DNA from: Lunularia cruciata
Lineage: Eukaryota; Streptophyta; Marchantiopsida; Lunulariales; Lunulariaceae
Length of the DNA: 64,000 nt
NCBI GenBank assembly: GCA_948567375.1
Contig: OX419756.1
Location: 31,138,333-31,202,332, forward strand
Direction: 5' to 3'
In this document: positions 47,935 through 60,365 of the stretch, one piece after another
Numbering within the stretch: position 1 is the stretch's first letter
How the letters are laid out: each line of letters begins with the position of its first letter
Notes under the pieces: model-generated
Databases searched by the model: none
Seen by the model: the letters and a program-made list of their open reading frames with translations, nothing else
What the model was told of the DNA's origin: nothing
Program-made: the position numbers and the translations under genes

Positions 47935-50760
47935 ACTACATAGATAGGCGGATGTGCAAAGATTACCATCATATCAACCGAGAGAATAGGGCTGATTGGT
48001 ATGCCATGCCTACACCGGAGGAGATTTTTGATGCAATTGGGCATGCAAATGTCTTTAGTACTTTGGATCTTAGAGCGAGATATCATCAAGTGACGATCAA
48101 GGAGGAGGATAAGTCCAAGATAGCATTTTGGGCTATTTGATCTTCACGGCAAGGATGTGTTATATCAATGGAGGTTCTTACTATTTGGGTTAAAGAATGC
48201 TCTTGATGAGTTCTAGAGGGTCATGGATAGGATCCTAGTTGGATTGGATTTTGCTCCGTGCTATATTGATGACATTTCAATCTATAACACTATTGTGGAG
48301 GAGCATGAGAGACAGTTGTTGGAGGTGTTTGAGAGGTTGGGATCTCATGGACTCAAATTACATCTTGGGAAGTGTAGGTTCTTCCATGAGTAGGTTGAGT
48401 ATTTGGGTCACACTATCTACCCCGGAGGACTTGGCATTCAGCAGACCAAGGTGGAGGCTATTGCACGTATTCCTTGGCCTATAGATGTGAGCAGAGTGTG
48501 AGTATTCCTTGAGTTGGCAAACTTCTATCACCACAATGTTAGAGGATTTAGTGCCATTGCTAAGGCCTTGACAAAGCTGACCAAGCTTACCCAGAAGTGG
48601 TGTTGGGGAGATGAGCAGGAGAGAGATTTTGTAGAGCTCAAGGAGAGGTTGACATCTTCTCCTATTTTGAGGAGACCGATCAGAGGACAACCATTTTAGG
48701 TTCATACTGATTGGAGTATGTTGGGGCTTGGATGAATGCTCACCCAACATGATAAGAAAGGGAAGGAGTTTGTGGTTGCCTATACTAGTTGCTCCAACAA
48801 TTCAGCAAAGGTGAAGTATAGTTCATGTGAGGGAAAGTGCTTGGCAGTAGTTTGGGCAGTAGCACATTTCCAATGCTACTTATTTGGTAACCCCTTCACT
48901 CTCATCACTAATCATCAGCCATTGAAGTGGTTGATGGAGTCCGAAAAGCTTTTAGGGAAGCTTGCACAATGGGTTCTGATTTTACAAGAGTATGATTTCA
49001 TGGTTGTTCACAGCCATGGAGTGGTGAATAGTGATGCAGATGGGTTGAGTAGAAACCCATGTCCTAGCCAGCAAGATCAGGCCGGAGCACATTGGCATGG
49101 TGAGACAGATGAGGAGATGGTGCCAGGGTGGCATGCATTGGCCTTTTGGTGTATATTTTTTGAGGCTTTGATGGTATCTCTCTCATACAAGAGGAGTTAT
49201 TGAGGTCATTTTCCAAAGAGTGAAGATATTGGTACAATTCAGCAAGACATTCACGGTGACGTCTTAGTGATGGACTATCTTTGCATTGGTGTTGTGGGTG
49301 GCACAATTGGGGCCAAGGAGAGAGTTAGTGTTCTTCAACAAGCCAAACGGTTCAGATTGGAGTGCAGACACCTTTTGCGTGTATGAGAGGATGGTAGAGT
49401 GAGAGTAGTACCACTTCCATCTTAGAGACTACAGTTGGTCCGTCATGCTCATGAGGAGCTAGGACATTTTGGAGTAAAGCATACATATAGCTTATTCTAG
49501 AGTCATTATTGGTGGCACAGTATGCAAACCGAGGTATAGCAGTTTGTTGCCAGATGTGTGGTTTGTGACAAAGTTAGAGCATCATTCAATGTTCCTACAC
49601 CACAATTACACCCATTACCTATTATGGGATTGGGTTACCACAGGAGTTTGGAATTTACCAAACCTTTACCATTGACTATGAGACATCATCGGTATGTTTT
49701 GGTGATGGTGGAGCACTTTTCCAAAGGGATTGAGTTGGTGGCACTTCCTGACAAGTCCAGTGAAGGGACGGCTTACTCATTCTTGGATCGAGTTCTTAGT
49801 CATTTTGGTGCACTAGTTGAGGTTTTGACTGATCAAGGTACAAAGTTCTTGGGGGAGTTTTAGGTCTTGTGTGACAAGGCTTTGATTGATCATTGTACTA
49901 CATCCCAAGATCACCCTAAGGCAGATGGCTTAGCAAAAAGAGTGGTTCAAACTGTGAAGAAAGGATTGCAAAAGTATGGTTTGCAGAGCGGCCACTTGGG
50001 AGATTGGGATCTCCGGTTACCTTGGTTAGCCATGGGCTATCAGTTTAGCCGGCAAGCCTCCTTAACATCCTTCTCTCCTTACTTTCTACTCTATGGACAA
50101 GATCCAAATTTACCTACAGCCATTTGTTGAGATGCTATTGTAGTTTTGGACTTGGATGACCAAGATGTTTGGATTAGCGCATGTTCTCAACAGGGCAAGA
50201 TCCTTTGGAGAGTGATGCCGATGGCTTTTGAGAACTTGGCGATTGCTCAACATAAAGATACTTTATGCTATGCTACCATTCAAGGAGGAGGTTATAGACA
50301 CTTGATCCATCAATTTCATCCAAGTGACTATGTATATCTATAGCAGACAACACCAACAACACTTGATGTTTTGACAAGCCACATTATCTTGAGAGTGCAT
50401 GAGGTTTTGCCATGTGGAGTCCTTGTGTTAGAAGGACGTGCTAGTGTTGTTTGGAAGGATCATGTGTGCAATTGTGCGCCATGCCACCTCCCAAACATTG
50501 ATGGTGCTATGGACCCAAGCTTAGCACTTGTACATGCAGGCTTGAGGTGTATGTTATGTGGCTCTTTTGGTGGAGCTCCTACTATGTTAGTGTGTGATAG
50601 CTATTTGAGAGGATAACATATGGTATGTATGACTCCTCCTCTTATGGTGGTTCCTTAGGTACAATGGTTATGTCCTAGATGTACTTGACCTTTAACTAGT
50701 TCATTCTTTATTTGGCATAGATTGTAGAAAGGCGACTAATGATGGGGCTCCATAGTACCT
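47935..50760 (+). mobile_element. Ty3/gypsy pol with C-terminal PHD-like finger, fossil
   Basis: A second gypsy pol, unlike the one at 25.7 kb. RT begins abruptly at 47935 (PTPEEIFDAIGHANVFSTLDL). RNase H covers about 48.6-49.1 kb (LAVVWAVAHFQCYLFG and HSHGVVNSDADGLSR). The integrase zinc finger and core lie at about 49.4-50.1 kb (VEVLTDQGTKFLGEF), followed by a C-terminal region with VLVLEGR and NCAPCHLPNIDGAMDP. The polyprotein ends with a Cys/His-rich module at 50548-50685. It is broken, with about ten breaks, and lacks gag, protease and the first part of RT. Confidence 0.82.
50548..50685 (+). mobile_element. PHD-finger-like module at end of gypsy pol
   Basis: The end of the pol reads C-M-L-C, then about 11 residues to M-L-V-C-D, then H-M-V-C, then the TPPL motif, and W-L-C-P-R-C. 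Spacing and the CDxC/GWHxxC-PPL-type context are those of a C4HC3 PHD finger, a reader of histone tails. Gypsy chromoviruses carry a chromodomain at this place for targeting chromatin. A PHD finger would be another route to the same end. Confidence 0.6.
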
Positions 50761-53700
50761 TATGGTACCCACAATTTTTTGTTTTGGATAGTTTTAGGAA
50801 ATTTGAAGAAGTATGTGGATAGAGCCTAAAGAGGGCTAACCCGAGAAGAAATAAGAAAAAAATGGGGGTTTGAAGTAAAACCCAAAGTTGACCTTGGGTC
50901 AAGATCGAAGGAGACATGAAGACAAAGAAGAAGAAGAAGAAGGAGAGACTTTTTATCGGGCGGTGTGATTTGATCCAAACAACTTGTAACAAAATTCTTC
51001 AGAGTTCGCCCAATCAAGAAAGTATGCGGGAGGAAAGTAATGACATCAAGATCAAGAACTTCTTGATAATGACAAGAAACAATTTCACCAAATTGGAGAC
51101 TGGAGAGGGGGAGCAACTAAAGAATGACCAATCGCGGAAGGACTATAAAATTACAAGTTGTGCAAGGAAGTAGAGCAATGTCCAGTCGCTACCCGATTCC
51201 TATTCAGAGTCAACCCGAAGTAATGCAAATTGCAAATCCATAGGATGAGGAGTGGGTTAGGATTTTGAGAACGATCTTCCACAAGAATTTTTTGCGTCAT
51301 AAGGCAAAGTACTCAGAACTGCCCTGCCAGCATACAACCCAAAGTAAGGAATCTTTGTATCGGGGGTGCTCAACCTGAGGTGAGGACAGTATAACAACTT
51401 TCCTTCGGGGTGAGAAATTCAAGAAGGGACCACTCAAAAATGGTGGTCATACGCATGAAGGACACTTGACACTGACAAGAGCATGTAGGAGGTGTGATTT
51501 CTCAGTAGAAACTCAAATTGAAGAAATACAAAGAAGGCGTGACTCTATAAAAATCAGGCTAAAGGCGAAGCAATGACAAGCAATTTTCCCTCGCTGTTAA
51601 GAAGTCGTCCTTCAAGAGATTGTAGGAAGGGAAGTAGAGTCAAAGACGCATTGGTGTGTAGAGAAGAATTCAAGAGAGCTTATCCAGGAATCAGTAGGAA
51701 GAATAGTCCCCAGCCTAGAGTGGAAGAGAGAAAGATGGGAGGAGGGAAGAAGAACTCCAAATTTGCATTGAGAAATCAAGCAATTCGGAAGTTAGATGTG
51801 ATTGCAAGAATTGAAGACTTGAGCACACTTCAGATCACATTCTTGGCATGGAACAAGAATGTAAGCTTTCCAGGGTTCATGAGTGAGATCATCAAGAGTA
51901 GATGTCTTGATGGTCCCAAGGAAGAAGGGAAGAGAGGTGATCTGGCTCACTGGACAAAGTTGGATTGGAGGTTAGTACTTGGAAGAGAAGCATGCACTGA
52001 GCATGGTGCCACGCTCTTGGGGAAGGTTGAAGTAGCAGAAGAAACCCATGAGGTGAGAAGGCGGTGCGGTGAGAAGGAGGTGCTTTCTCTTTGAAGCGCA
52101 CAAAGAATGGTTACAAAGTAGAGAGTTACAAGAATCCTGTCAAGTGAGGGATTGTGAGTGCTCTATGGCAATCTTGAAGCCAGAGAGAATGACTTATGTG
52201 ATGAAGCACCAAGCGGTGTTCTTCCATAAGATGTTTGCGGGAGAGCCGATTAATTGGGCAAAGTGTTTTCATGGGAGAACGAGACAGATGGTATGGAATT
52301 TGCGGGATAAATTGCCTCCGCATTACATTGTGCTATTTGCATCTCATTTCTATCTCGGGCTGAACTTGCTCAATGTGGCAGAGCGCAACAGGATGGTGTC
52401 GCATTTCCATCCCAACTTAAGAAAGGATGTTGACACGGAGGAGCAATAATACATTCTTCAAATCAGAAGCAGCAATGAGTACTACACGCAGACGGGAAAG
52501 AGTGTGCAGCTGGACGTGAGTACTCCAAAGTCAAAGAAGAGGAGTCAACAAGGAGAAGGAGAAGATGTTGAGAAAGTAAGACCTTGGAAGCCTAGAAGAG
52601 TAAACCGGAGGAAAGGTATGGTGGTAATTGCATCGTTGGAGGAAGAATTGAAAGGCAAAGCCGAGTGCAAGTCCAAAGACTCAAAAAGAGATGAAGAACC
52701 CAAGCTCACATTGCAGAGTGGAGACACAAGTAGTGATAGCAACAATGGAGGGGAGATGACATTGGTACCCAAGGAAGAGAAAACCAAGATGGAGATGGAG
52801 GAGAAAGGTAACTTGGAGTTGGAAGACAAAGTGCCAGAGCAGGAAGAAAGGAAAGTTACCATTCAACAAGGAGTTTGTTCTAGGTGAAAAGCAAAGTGTG
52901 GAGCAGGGCCAAGTAAGGTAAGAGAAGAGGAGGATGAAAGTTTGGGGAGTGAAGCATCCATTCCTATACGGCAACTACAACTTAGAAGGTGAGTTTTGAG
53001 TGAAGAAGAGGTGAAGAAGGAGATCACTCCGCAAGTTGAGGTAAATCTGAGTGAAGGAGTGGAGTACCTACGGGAGGTTGTGTGCCCATTATTAGTAAAG
53101 TTAGAGCACAAGAAGAAGGAGATGCAGTCAAAGTGTCTGGAGGTGAAGACTGTGTTGCAAGTGTTAGCACGATTAGAAGAAAAGAACTTGGAGTTGAAGA
53201 AGAGTATAATCCGAGGTGAGGAGGAAAGGGAAGTACTACAAGTAGATGTAGTGCAGAATCAAGTGCTTGAGAATTTGAGGAGAGAAGCAAGGAATTGGGA
53301 GGAACTAATAGAGTAGAATGTCATAGCAAGGGAAAAATAGATTGCTGAATATGAAATTTTGATGCAACAATTTGCTGATTCAAGACTAGAAATTATCCAT
53401 GCTATGGCAAGAATAGCAGAGAAAGAACAAGAGCTCAATAGAGTGATGGAGAGTGTAGAGGAGAAGGAAGTTGTGAAAGCCGAGTTTGAAGCAGAATTGG
53501 CAATGTATAGAGAAGATTGGCTTGCAGATCGAGAACGGGAGAGGAAATTGAGATTGGAGCCATTAAAGGAGATCGTGATCAAGATGAATGCGATGCTGAG
53601 TACAGAGGCTAGTGCATGCATCAAAGAGACGAGGTTGCACAAGTTGAAGTTGTTGGTGCAGGAGACAAGGAGGAGAAATGCAAAGGACAAAGACTTGAAT

Positions 53701-54412
53701 TGGAGACATTAGAGAAGAATGGATCGAGAGATAAGGAGTTAGATAGATTACCTACTAGCAGAATTTCACATAAGGAAAGAGAACTGTTAGATTTGGTAGA
53801 GGAATTAGGAGTTGTGAAACCCGAGGATAGAGTAGTAGCAGGTGAAGTTACTTCAGGATCGGGTTTGAAAGCTGAGGAAGAAGTAGACATCGGATCGGAT
53901 TGGTAGCAGTTTGGAGATTTAAAGAGGCAGATATGAAGAGGTGCATTGTCATTTTGGATCTGCAGGTTTGTATAGTTGTTAGGAAACGGTATTTTTGTTA
54001 GAACTGTTGTTTGCTTCACTATTTAAGAGTGGTATTTGCAAGAAATTGTTGTTCAGTGCTCATAATTTCTAAGAATAGATAAAGCAAAGTGCTGTGAAGT
54101 AGTGCTTGTCGGTTGAGCTTGATTCCGAGTATCAACTTTGTGTTTGTAATTGTGAGTGTGTGGAGAAATTCAAAGTGCAAGTTAGTGTGCTTGTTGGATG
54201 TTGGATTCCGTAGCCTTGATCTTCATTCTGTGTGTTTGATCCTAAGTGAAGTGCAATCGGAGCAATGCCTTGATAGATCTGAGAGGAATTGTAGTGTTGG
54301 TAGTATTTTGCATTTGTGAGTGCAGCGTGAAGTTGATGTGAAGCAATTTTGATCAAGGAAGTTGTGCCTTTAGTGGAGGCGTAGAACACAATTCTGAGGC
54401 AAAGTCATTTTC
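50761..54412 (+). mobile_element. coding long LTR, copy I
   Basis: Starts TATGGTACCCACAATTTTTT and is cut near its end at 54412 by another LTR. It seems to hold two ORF heads in a row. One has TATAAAA at 51144 and an ATG at 51178 (MSSRYPIPIQS). The other has TATAAAA at 51546 and an ATG at 51573 (MTSNFPSLLRS), as in copy E. The ORF region runs to about 53906. Its parts are an N-terminal segment (WTKLDWRLVLGREA), the conserved core (PERMTYVMKHQAVFFHKM, GEPINWAKCF, PPHYIVLFASHFYLGLNLL), an acidic linker and about 250 residues of coiled coil. The CTATTTAAG box is at 54019. Broken, with about six breaks. Confidence 0.8.
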
Positions 54413-55146
54413 TGTAATACTCCGAGGACAAGAGAAGAGAGAAAACACAGATTGCACACTCAAACATTCGATGCTCCAAGGGAGCACCTTCTCTTTATTA
54501 TATAAACAAAGAGGATCTCCTCCAAGGAAGCTCCACCATAGGATTAGGGACATGGATAGGTGACATGTCAGCAAGCTCCACCCTTGGATTAATTACTTGG
54601 ATGGGTGACATGTCTGGTCTAGGTCCTATTTGGTTGGTCAAACAAGCTTTGACTGGAGGGAATCTTTTAGGGAATCTTCTTGTAGGAATCTCATAATCAC
54701 GTAAGGTACCGTTGGAAAGCTCTCAACGAGACAAAGTAGGGGGAGGGAAGGCCAACTTCTCCTCCAATGAGGGAGGAATTTGCACATTTTCGAGGCCTAA
54801 TTCATCTGTTTAGGCCTCTGAAATTGCCTTCAAAGATTTCAGGCATATTTCGGTTCCTACTCTATTACTAGAAGTCCCCTTTTGGTGATACCTCTTTCTG
54901 AACTGTTTAGTCCATCATGTGTAACATCCTTCTAGATGTTACCAAACCAATTCTCACCTTTAAATCATATGTCTAGCTATTGGTTCTAAGGTTCTCAAGT
55001 CTATTTCGGTTTCTGCCCTATTAGTAGAAGTACTCTTTTGGTGATACTTCTATCTGATCTATTTTGACCATCATGTATAACATCATCCTAGAAGTTACCA
55101 AACCAAATTTCACATCTAGATCATATGGCTAACCCTTGGTATTACA
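54413..55146 (-). mobile_element. 734-bp LTR of a third gypsy
   Basis: Starts TGTAATACTCCGAGG and ends CCTTGGTATTACA, so the ends are an 8-bp inverted repeat, TGTAATAC/GTATTACA. On the minus strand a TATA box (TTTATATAATAAAG) lies about 90 bp before the LTR end, in keeping with the minus-strand genes to its right. It interrupts the tail of LTR copy I. It contains a two-unit repeat of about 155 bp (54848-54999 and 55003-55140) sharing TTTTGGTGATAC and GAAGTTACCAAACC-like text, and a shorter repeat around 54530-54600. Confidence 0.75.
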
Positions 55147-57894
55147 CCAACATGTGCTTGGATTGTCTTGATAGGTATAGAGCTCCAAAGTGTCAAAGTA
55201 GTGATGCCTATCAAGCACATCCTATGTTGCTCTACCAAGCCAAGGCTCACAATCTAGGTCAAGCAATTCAGGTCCATAGCCTGACCTAACACTTGATGTT
55301 GGGATGCCTCTCACACTAGTGGAACAACGATAATACGGTGCAAAAACCCATCACCCACTCTATCTCATTGACATTGGGCTCCACCAATTGTTGTAACCAT
55401 GAGTCCCAAACCAGTCCAAGACCTCTCCCTCAAAAAGCATGAGAGCCTAAGAAAATCATAAGTGTGGGAAAAGTGACTCTAGGATGTCCAACTAGGTTCA
55501 CTACTACCACCGTCTAAGGCTAACTCCCAACATCCAAGATATCATCAACAATGATGTGGTCTAGTTGTCAAATCCCATCATGAGTGCATGGTAGAACCTC
55601 TCTAGGTAAGAGGTTCATTTACCATAAGTGACCTATAAGCCACCACCATTGTCTGAGACTAACGCCCAACATCCAAGATGTCATCAACAATGATGTGGTC
55701 TAGTTGTTGAATCCCATCACAAGTGCATTGTTGAACCTTTGCCAGCACGTGTATGTCCCTAACATGGCCATCCAAAAATCACCAAATGAATAGGACCATG
55801 TCTCTCCAAATCCTACACCCAACAAGGAAATGTGCTAATAGGATCTTCTAGTTACCCCTGACTATTAACATCGGTAATAACTCAAGATACCAATGTCAAC
55901 AGGCCAAGTGTGCCACATGATGTTGAGAGACTCGCCTAGCAATCTCATCTCTCTCCACATACAAGTACCTCTATACTTGTAAACTTGCCTGTAGTATCAT
56001 AGCTAGTACAGTGCTAATCCCACCAAAAAACTCTAATAAATATACTCCCTCTATTGGATACTGCTAACCAATGAGTGTGGTATCCAAAGGTGTCAACGTA
56101 TCAATTCTAGAGGCTCATCCTCACATTGGTTGCCTAGTGGTATAAAGGCTCTACTCCAAGCCTATTGCACCAACTGATCCACACACTATTGTAATGCCTC
56201 CTCTGAACTCCACAAAGGAACATCCAAGGTGGATGGAATAATCACACTCGTACTCCAAATCTAAATGATCTCCTTTGATATTGGAGTATCTTGCATGGGT
56301 GTTTCTCTCTAATAAATCACCAGGTCAAGTAACAAAACCACTAAAACTGATGTTGCTATGGTCTCTAATTGTAGTGAGCCAAGACTACCACTACTAAAGC
56401 ATACAAGTAGGCAACATACCCTTCCGTCACCTGACTGCCAACCTGGTCTATAGGAGGCTCTCTCCTCCAAATAGTCAATATTGAAACCCACGGGGTATAA
56501 CACTACTCTCCCAACTAACACATCATATGACTCAACCACTATTGCAATGGCCGGAGCTCTCACCACAGAGCTATCAATCAGATCACTATGCTGAATCAAA
56601 ACAACAAGCTTTCCACATGTGATGTACTATGTAGAACTACCACCTAAAGATGCATAGGTCTGAAATGGATACCTCTCTAGATCAATCATTTGCAACTCTA
56701 GATTGACAGTTGCAGCCTTCCCAAACATAAGGGACTATACACTAGAGTCTAGTAAGACCCTCTATGGTGTACATAACTTCCTTGAAGGTCCCACCAAACA
56801 AGTAATCCCTTGTAGTTATCTAATAGGACAATCCTGGTGTAAATCACACTTGCTCAAAGGCCGGTCTAGTTGGTAACTCCTCCAATCTAACCGCTATTGT
56901 TTGCCATAAACCATTGGTTGTTGAGTGAATCCCATGCTCCTCAACCAAGTCAAATCTACTATCAACCACCTTTGCTCTAATAGTAAGAACCACATTATCC
57001 CTATTGTCACAAAGCATGGCAGCCAACCAAAACATTAGGGCTAGGTCAACTCCCAATGTACACATATCACTGGTTGAGAATAATGGAAAGGGCATAATTA
57101 GTTGAGCTACCTCCCACATTGTGCTAGACTTTGTTTATATAGTTGCAAGTGGTTGACTAGTATATAGTCCATTATGCACTCCATCACCACTTACCACACT
57201 TGCACTAGGATGTTTAGGAGTCATGGATGTTGTCCATAGTGCCTCAGAGAGTGTACAAGATTGGGGAAGTTTTACCTGTCTACCAACCTTTCCTCTCTAT
57301 GGAGACTCCATTTATGCTCTCCTAGGCTCTAAAGCATGTAATACAATCCTAGTCACTATGGCATATGCATCCACTTGTGATGCTCTGCATCACAAGTAGA
57401 TTGCATCACAAAGTCTAAGATGTCTTTATCACCCACATATGAGATGGAAGCCTCAACACCAAAATCTGATCTCCTTTGAGCTATGACCATGCTAGCCAAT
57501 CTTTGCTCCAACTACTCAATCCAAGTAGCCATGTATGTATTACAAGTAAGGGCAAGTATTGCATCCCTACTAGGTATAGATCCTCTACCGCCACCTTTTC
57601 CTTCATGACCTAGAGCTCCACTTTCATTTGCCATAACAACTCTACCACTCTATAACTTTGGGTGTAAGTCAAAGTATCAATCATTGGTGTGACCAAATAT
57701 GTGGCAATGCTCACATTGTCTCTATGTTGGCTGTGATGCACTAGAGGTATCAAGTCGATTGCCTTGAGTGCATTCTCTTGTGGTGAGGTCCACCACAAGT
57801 CCAACAAGCAATACCACCACTCACTAGCTATTGTTGACCCAAAAATTAAGGTAAGGGTCTAGCTATGGTAGGCCTTCCATTCACTCCATTTGAT
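55147..57894 (-). mobile_element. Ty3/gypsy gag-protease remnant, fossil
   Basis: Read leftward, a gag-type zinc knuckle (CWTCGGPHHKRMH) lies at about 57.79 kb. A retropepsin-like region follows at about 57.1-56.3 kb, with the conserved gypsy text VLVGRVVLYPVGFNIDYLEE and RPGWQSGDGR. Further left only decayed sequence remains before the LTR at 55146; RT and integrase are not recognisable. A direct repeat of about 130 bp (about 55505-55590 and 55645-55735, with CAACATCCAAGAT) is present. Heavily broken and probably old. Confidence 0.65.
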
Positions 57895-60365
57895 TGTGGT
57901 ACCCACGTTTTTTGGTTTTGGATGGTTTTCATAAAGTTTTGAAGAAGAAGTATGTCGGTAAAGCTGAAGGAGGGCTAAACCGGAAGGAAAATGTGAAGAA
58001 GCATGTGTTTGGGCTAAACTGAAAGTTGACCTTGGGTCAAGTCTGAAGGACCTGAGGTAGACAAGAGGGAAAGGCAAAGAAGAGGACTTCATATTGGGTA
58101 GTGCAGCCTGATCCAAAGAACCTATAACAAACTTCTTTGTGGTTTTCCAATCAATAAAGTATGCGGGAAGAAAGTGACGACCTTGGGATCAAGAAGTTCT
58201 TGACAATGACATGAAACAACCTTATAGAATTAGTGACAGGGACGGAGAAGCAACTGAAGAATGACCGACCAGCAAAGGACTATAAAATCAAGATTTTTGT
58301 GAGGAAGCATCACAATGTCTAGATGCTACCCTGTCCCTATTCAAAGTTGACCCAAAGTAATGCAAATTGCATATTTGCAAGAAGACAAGTGGGTTAGGAT
58401 CTTGGGAACAATCTCTCACAAGAAGAGAGTGAGGAAACACATGATGGCCCCAAAAGTGAGTAAGTAGAGTGCGGTAAGAAGTCTTGCAATGCATAGATTA
58501 GATTGTAGCAAGGATCAATGTCTTAGCAAGACTTCATATCACGTTCTGGGTTTCATGGCAAAAATTGCCGCAAGTGATTGCAAGGATGGGGCAAAGCATA
58601 CAGGGAAGAGAGGGAATCTGTCTCATGAGTTGCATTGGAGATTAGTCCTTGGGAGAGAAGCAAGAGAGGTAGGAAGTACCACCTTCTATCGGAAGTGTGA
58701 TGCCTCAACAAGGACTACCAAGGTGAGAAATTCTTTCAATTGACATCACACCAAGAATGGGTATAAGGTGGATAGCTATAGAGACCCCAAGTAGAGAGGG
58801 ATTGTTAGTGCAATCTTGGCAATATTCAAGCCAAAGCGAACCATCTATATCACAATGCAATGTGCGGTGTTCTTTCACGAAATGTTTGCAAGAGAAGTAG
58901 TGGATTGGGCAAAATGTCTACATCAGCAAGTGGGGTAGATGATTTTGGGTTGGAGGATGGACATGCAACCACATTAATTTTTGCTCTTCATAGCTCATTT
59001 CTTCTTTGGGCTGAATTTATTGTGGAGGAGAGAAAGGAGGAGTGGATCTGCACAAGGAGGCGGATGCGGATGAATGATATTATATGGAGTGGGTGTGAGA
59101 AGAGGACAAGTACTACAAGAAGAGTGAGAAGGAGAGAATTGTAGCAGTTGATATCACCAGGGCAAGAAAGAGAACTAAACCTGAAAGTTGCCTTGTGGTA
59201 GAACAACCACAGAAGATCCAGAAGCCTAACCCAAAGGCAATGTTGGTGAAAGCAAAGAATCAACTTCAGAAGAAGAGGAGGAGTCCGAGGGAGAAACTGA
59301 GTGGAAGGGAGAAGCTTTGGGAGGAGAAGAAGAGTTCACACTGCAAAGTGAAGAGTCAAGTAGTGGTAGCAAAGGTGGGGCAGAGATTTAGCAAACCCAA
59401 AGATGGAGTGCAAATGTAGGGAAGCCAAGTCAAGAGGTGTCTACCATAGAACAAAGGTGTGAGAGGAAGGAAGAAGAAGGAGTCTTGGTATGTCCAAGAA
59501 CTGTTAGGGGGGAGAGAAGTGTGCATGCAACCAACATGGGGCCCAGTAAAGTCACCATAGAAGAAGAGGAGAGCTCTGATCAGGAGACATTGAAGGTACA
59601 AAGATTGTGACTTTGGGGTAAGGAGCAAGTAGAAGAGTTCCTTGTAGACTGCAACAAAGCCCAGGCCGATGAAAAGAAGTACAATGGGATGGAATATCTA
59701 TCAAAGGTTGTGTGTACGTTGTTAATTTTTCTGCATCAGAAGAAAGTAGAGATGGCAAGTGCTAACCTTGACGTGAAAGATGAGTAAGCAATAGTAGAAA
59801 AGTGGAGTGCAAAGACCTCTTGTTAAGAAGTAAATGAAGACAAGTAGAGATATTGGATAACAAGTGCAAGTCAAAGTGTTTTTTGGATGTTAGATTCTGC
59901 AGCCTTGATCTTCATTTTGTGGGTTTGATCCAAAGTGAAGTGCAATCGGAGCAAAACCTTGACAGATTTAAGAGGAATTGTAGAGTTGGTAGTATTTTAC
60001 ATTTGTCAGTGCAGCGCAAAGTTGATGTGAAGCAATTTTGATTGAGGAAGTTGTGCCTTCAGTGGAGGGGTGGAACACAATTCTGAGGTGAAGTTGTTTT
60101 GTAGTGAAGTGCCATTTTTGGGAGAGCCTAAATCATCACAATCAAGATTGATTGGAAAGATTTGATGGAGTTGTGATTAAGAAGTGTTAATTAGTGCTTG
60201 TTATTCTTCTGGGTGTGGTTTCTACCTGAGAGATTAAAGATGCAACCAAGAAGAACTACATTGTTACTATTTGCTTTGTATTTGGACATTTCTTACTAGT
60301 ATCTCTGTGGGAACAAACTTTACTTACCTGATTACCGCAAATGTGATATTTGCCGGGTTGTCACA
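57895..60365 (+). mobile_element. coding long LTR, copy J, with primer site after it
   Basis: Both ends are present: TGTGGTACCCACG at 57895 and GCCGGGTTGTCACA ending at 60365. A primer binding site follows 7 bp later, so this is a 5' LTR. TATAAAA (58281) precedes an ATG at 58315 by 34 bp. The ORF region is shortened in its centre; a decayed N-terminal part, part of the core and an acidic/coiled-coil part can be seen to about 59.8 kb. Broken, with more than ten breaks. This copy is the best evidence that the whole coding unit is an LTR. Confidence 0.82.
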
